Of a DNA stretch of 64,000 bases, positions 63,950-64,000 are shown in pieces. Under the pieces are notes generated by a model. The model was not told where the DNA came from. It was given only the letters and a program-made list of their open reading frames with translations, and searched no databases. The stretch spans positions 1-64,000 of the forward strand of contig JADKGD010000012.1 of the NCBI GenBank assembly GCA_016717145.1, written 5' to 3'. Position 1 is the stretch's first letter. Each line of letters starts with the position of its first letter. The position numbers and the translations under genes were made by a program. Source of the DNA: Saprospiraceae bacterium. Its GTDB lineage: Bacteria > Bacteroidota > Bacteroidia > Chitinophagales > Saprospiraceae.

Positions 63950-64000
63950 TTATGTCATGCTCAACTGATACAAATCTTTTAAATTTCTGCCCATGCCATC
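63950..64000 (-). CDS. 3' end of a gene running off the window edge
   Basis: The last 51 bases read on the minus strand as DGMGRNLKDLYQLSMT and a TAA at 63950-63952. I do not recognise the family from 16 residues. It lies 29 bases upstream of paaI on the same strand, so it may be in the same operon, but the frame is too short to be sure it is coding. Confidence 0.3.
   Translation of the reverse strand, partial: DGMGRNLKDLYQLSMT

Overview
The window comes from a Bacteroidota genome, most likely the Saprospiraceae/Saprospirales side of the phylum (lineage inferred, not tested). The evidence is the low GC content, TAnnTTTG promoter boxes, type IX secretion (Por) sorting tails, a gliding-motility-type C-terminal domain, a YumC-like ferredoxin reductase, and an S10-spc-alpha cluster with no tuf between fusA and rpsJ.

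Layout. 1-5640: a poorly resolved stretch in which every gene is broken by several single-base indels: a CcoI/FixI-like copper P-type ATPase tail (+), ftsE (-), an OmpA/helix-hairpin-helix protein (-), class I fructose-1,6-bisphosphatase (+) and a secreted esterase (+). 6400-7770: ferredoxin-NADP reductase and a 2Fe-2S ferredoxin. 7789-17471 (-): a DinB-like protein, then an alpha-2-macroglobulin / PBP1C / GH53 galactanase run. 17906-19462 (+): the ComM/YifB ATPase. 19502-23173 (-): sucD, divIC-like, eno, carA. 23326-41792 (-): the complete str-S10-spc-alpha block from rpsL to rplQ, including fusA, secY, map, infA, rpmJ and rpoA. 42155-47021 is accessory DNA: a secreted endonuclease I, a REP-associated tyrosine transposase (RAYT) gene inside an array of GC-rich bipartite REP repeats, an IS982-family element with inverted ends and a 7-bp target duplication, and a broken type IX cargo gene. 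47221-53769: an M16 peptidase, tRNA-Val, gcvT, two small heat-shock proteins, tRNA-Leu and an ECF sigma factor, followed by a highly structured non-coding segment with MITE-like ends. 54208-64000 (-): a PspC/GIN membrane protein with its PadR regulator, a TauE-like permease with methylmalonyl-CoA epimerase, a broken gliding-motility-type surface protein, a coiled-coil exported protein, a thioredoxin/TPR-like protein, a PaaI thioesterase, and the last 16 codons of a gene running off the edge.

How the genes work together. The central 18 kb is the translation and secretion core (ribosomal proteins, EF-G, IF-1, SecY, RNA polymerase alpha) with glycolytic, pyrimidine/arginine and TCA genes behind it on the same strand. 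The A2M/PBP1C pair is the known periplasmic defence-and-repair neighbourhood. PadR-PspC/GIN looks like a self-regulated envelope-stress unit whose operator covers its own promoter. The RAYT gene and its repeats form the most distinctive mobile system here.

Caveat. Indels occur in essential genes (rpsK, ftsE) and sometimes as nearby compensating pairs, so many 'broken' genes are probably uncorrected sequencing errors rather than real pseudogenes. I ran no database search; family calls come from recognised motifs and order.
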